From: Bacteroidales bacterium 45-6
GTDB lineage: Bacteria; Bacteroidota; Bacteroidia; Bacteroidales; Dysgonomonadaceae
DNA: 5,947 nucleotides
Assembly: GCA_001897035.1 (NCBI GenBank)
Contig: MKRS01000637.1
Location: 1 to 5,947, forward strand
Reading direction: 5' to 3'
Numbering within the stretch: the first letter of the stretch is position 1; every line of letters begins with the position of its first letter. Positions 5,341 to 5,947 of the stretch are shown piece after piece. The notes beneath the pieces were generated by a model. It was not told where the DNA came from, made no database searches, and saw nothing but the letters and a program-made list of their open reading frames with translations. The position numbers and the translations under genes were made by a program.

Positions 5341-5889
5341 TTACCTCAGCTTGCCATTTTCATCTACAACAAAGCTTAATCCCATATACATGATAGTATT
5401 AACTTTCTTTCCACAATGCATTCCAGGCTTCCATTCTTCGTTATATGACCTAAGAATTTCTTTCATTCTATTTAATTCACTGAGATATTCAACACTGTAA
5501 CTCACCTCATTCTTGCTTGGAATCAATCCTAATCCTACCACATGGCCATTTTTATCGACCACAAATCTTATGCGAAATGCTATTTGCATACCAATATTGG
5601 GGGATACATCATAATGTTTAATAATATATGCTTTAAGTGAAAGCTCGTGGGGAGGCTTGGGTAATTCATCTACTCCCGTATATACCTTTAGCTTTGAGAT
5701 GGGATCATATGTCGGCTTTCCACATCTTATATCCACAGATTTGCAGCATACAAAACTATTCAACAACACGACGAGACATATTATTAAATTATTGGTTAAG
5801 CTGTTCCCAATACTCGTGATAATATTGAAGTGTTCTTTTGTCAAAATCATCTTGGCTTTCATTTTCCTTCTGTTTAGGCATGGTTCCAT
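5341..5889 (-). CDS. Small TonB-C-like protein with N-terminal membrane or signal segment
   Basis: The longest frame gives 182 residues from ATG 5889; ATGs at 5862 and 5850 are alternatives. A hydrophobic stretch (residues 35-48, LIICLVVLLNSFVC) followed by Cys-Cys-Lys suggests a signal peptide, possibly of a lipoprotein, or a membrane anchor. Residues about 83-182 resemble a TonB C-terminal domain: IAFRIRFVVDKNGHVVGLGL (103-122), a helix around LNRMKEIL, the W153-K-P-G156 motif, GKKV (160-163), and a closing strand MGLSFVVDENGKL. TonB-C domains contact outer-membrane receptors in the periplasm. The proline-rich spacer of true TonB is absent, so this is probably a small envelope protein of unknown role rather than an energy transducer. 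It is markedly AT-rich compared with ilvA. The first roughly 30 codons overlap another open frame, so the real start is uncertain. Confidence 0.65.
   Translation of the reverse strand: MEPCLNRRKMKAKMILTKEHFNIITSIGNSLTNNLIICLVVLLNSFVCCKSVDIRCGKPTYDPISKLKVYTGVDELPKPPHELSLKAYIIKHYDVSPNIGMQIAFRIRFVVDKNGHVVGLGLIPSKNEVSYSVEYLSELNRMKEILRSYNEEWKPGMHCGKKVNTIMYMGLSFVVDENGKLR
5789..5881 (-). CDS. Possible small protein (30 aa) overlapping the TonB-C-like 5' end
   Basis: ATG 5881 to TAA 5791-5789 encodes a 30-residue peptide that starts MPKQKENESQDDFDKR and ends YYHEYWEQLNQ. It is polar and charged, with a probable amphipathic helix at its C-terminal half, and looks more like a real soluble peptide than the overlapping frame does over the same bases. 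An in-frame stop lies eight codons upstream of its ATG. It ends just where the hydrophobic segment of the overlapping gene begins. It could be a short upstream gene translationally coupled to the TonB-C-like gene, or a remnant of a longer protein. I know of no homologue. Confidence 0.35.
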   Translation of the reverse strand: MPKQKENESQDDFDKRTLQYYHEYWEQLNQ

Positions 5890-5947
5890 AATAAATTGGT
5901 TATATCACATATTACCCGGCCTTCGCTCTGAAGTTATTTTTCATGGA

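Noticed and set aside
5912..5947. Open minus-strand codons running in from the right edge to a TAA
   Set aside because: Twelve codons are too few to tell the tail of a gene from chance.

Overview
The window looks like chromosomal DNA from a Bacteroidota (Bacteroidetes) bacterium, probably of the order Bacteroidales. The reasons are: a short threonine dehydratase with one C-terminal ACT-like domain, a GH133-type glycogen debranching enzyme, a one-domain PPK2, a RAYT-type transposase and a TonB-C-like protein; gene starts without clear Shine-Dalgarno sequences; and matches to the Bacteroidetes -7 promoter box (TAnnTTTG) upstream of genes. The assignment comes from reading the sequence and was not tested by a search.

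Left part (1-2619, minus strand): ppk2 (polyphosphate:nucleotide phosphotransferase, 291 aa) is followed, after a 422-base gap, by the first 440 codons of a glycogen debranching enzyme that runs off the left edge. The gap has a possible promoter for the debranching gene and a roughly 220-base block that I cannot explain. Polyphosphate and glycogen are both storage polymers, so the two genes may be linked in energy-reserve metabolism, but they need not share a transcript.

Middle (2620-4218): a 342-base divergent intergenic region separates ppk2 from ilvA (plus strand, 418 aa). It holds a clear -7 box for each gene and several palindromes. The most striking is a 41-base interrupted hairpin just upstream of the ilvA -7 box. 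Its half-site TTTGCAT recurs inside that promoter, which suggests an operator.

Right part (4219-5947): an accessory-looking, more AT-rich region. A 194-aa REP-associated tyrosine transposase (RAYT, HUH/Y1 type) lies on the minus strand. It is bracketed by two diverged direct copies of a hairpin-containing repeat (about 4354-4437 and 5249-5310, sharing a 27-base core with one mismatch) and more tightly by an inverted ACGACG(T/C)AG motif. This is the layout of a REP/RAYT unit, in which a single-copy domesticated transposase sits among the palindromes it acts on. Beyond it, also on the minus strand, is a small membrane-anchored or secreted protein with a TonB-C-like domain. Its 5' end overlaps a 30-codon open frame that looks coding in its own right, so the true start is uncertain.

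I see no rRNA, tRNA, CRISPR array, integrase, defence island or evident new multi-gene system. The best candidates for something undescribed are the RAYT with its repeat family, the ilvA upstream palindrome, the overlapping small reading frame, and the unexplained block downstream of ppk2.
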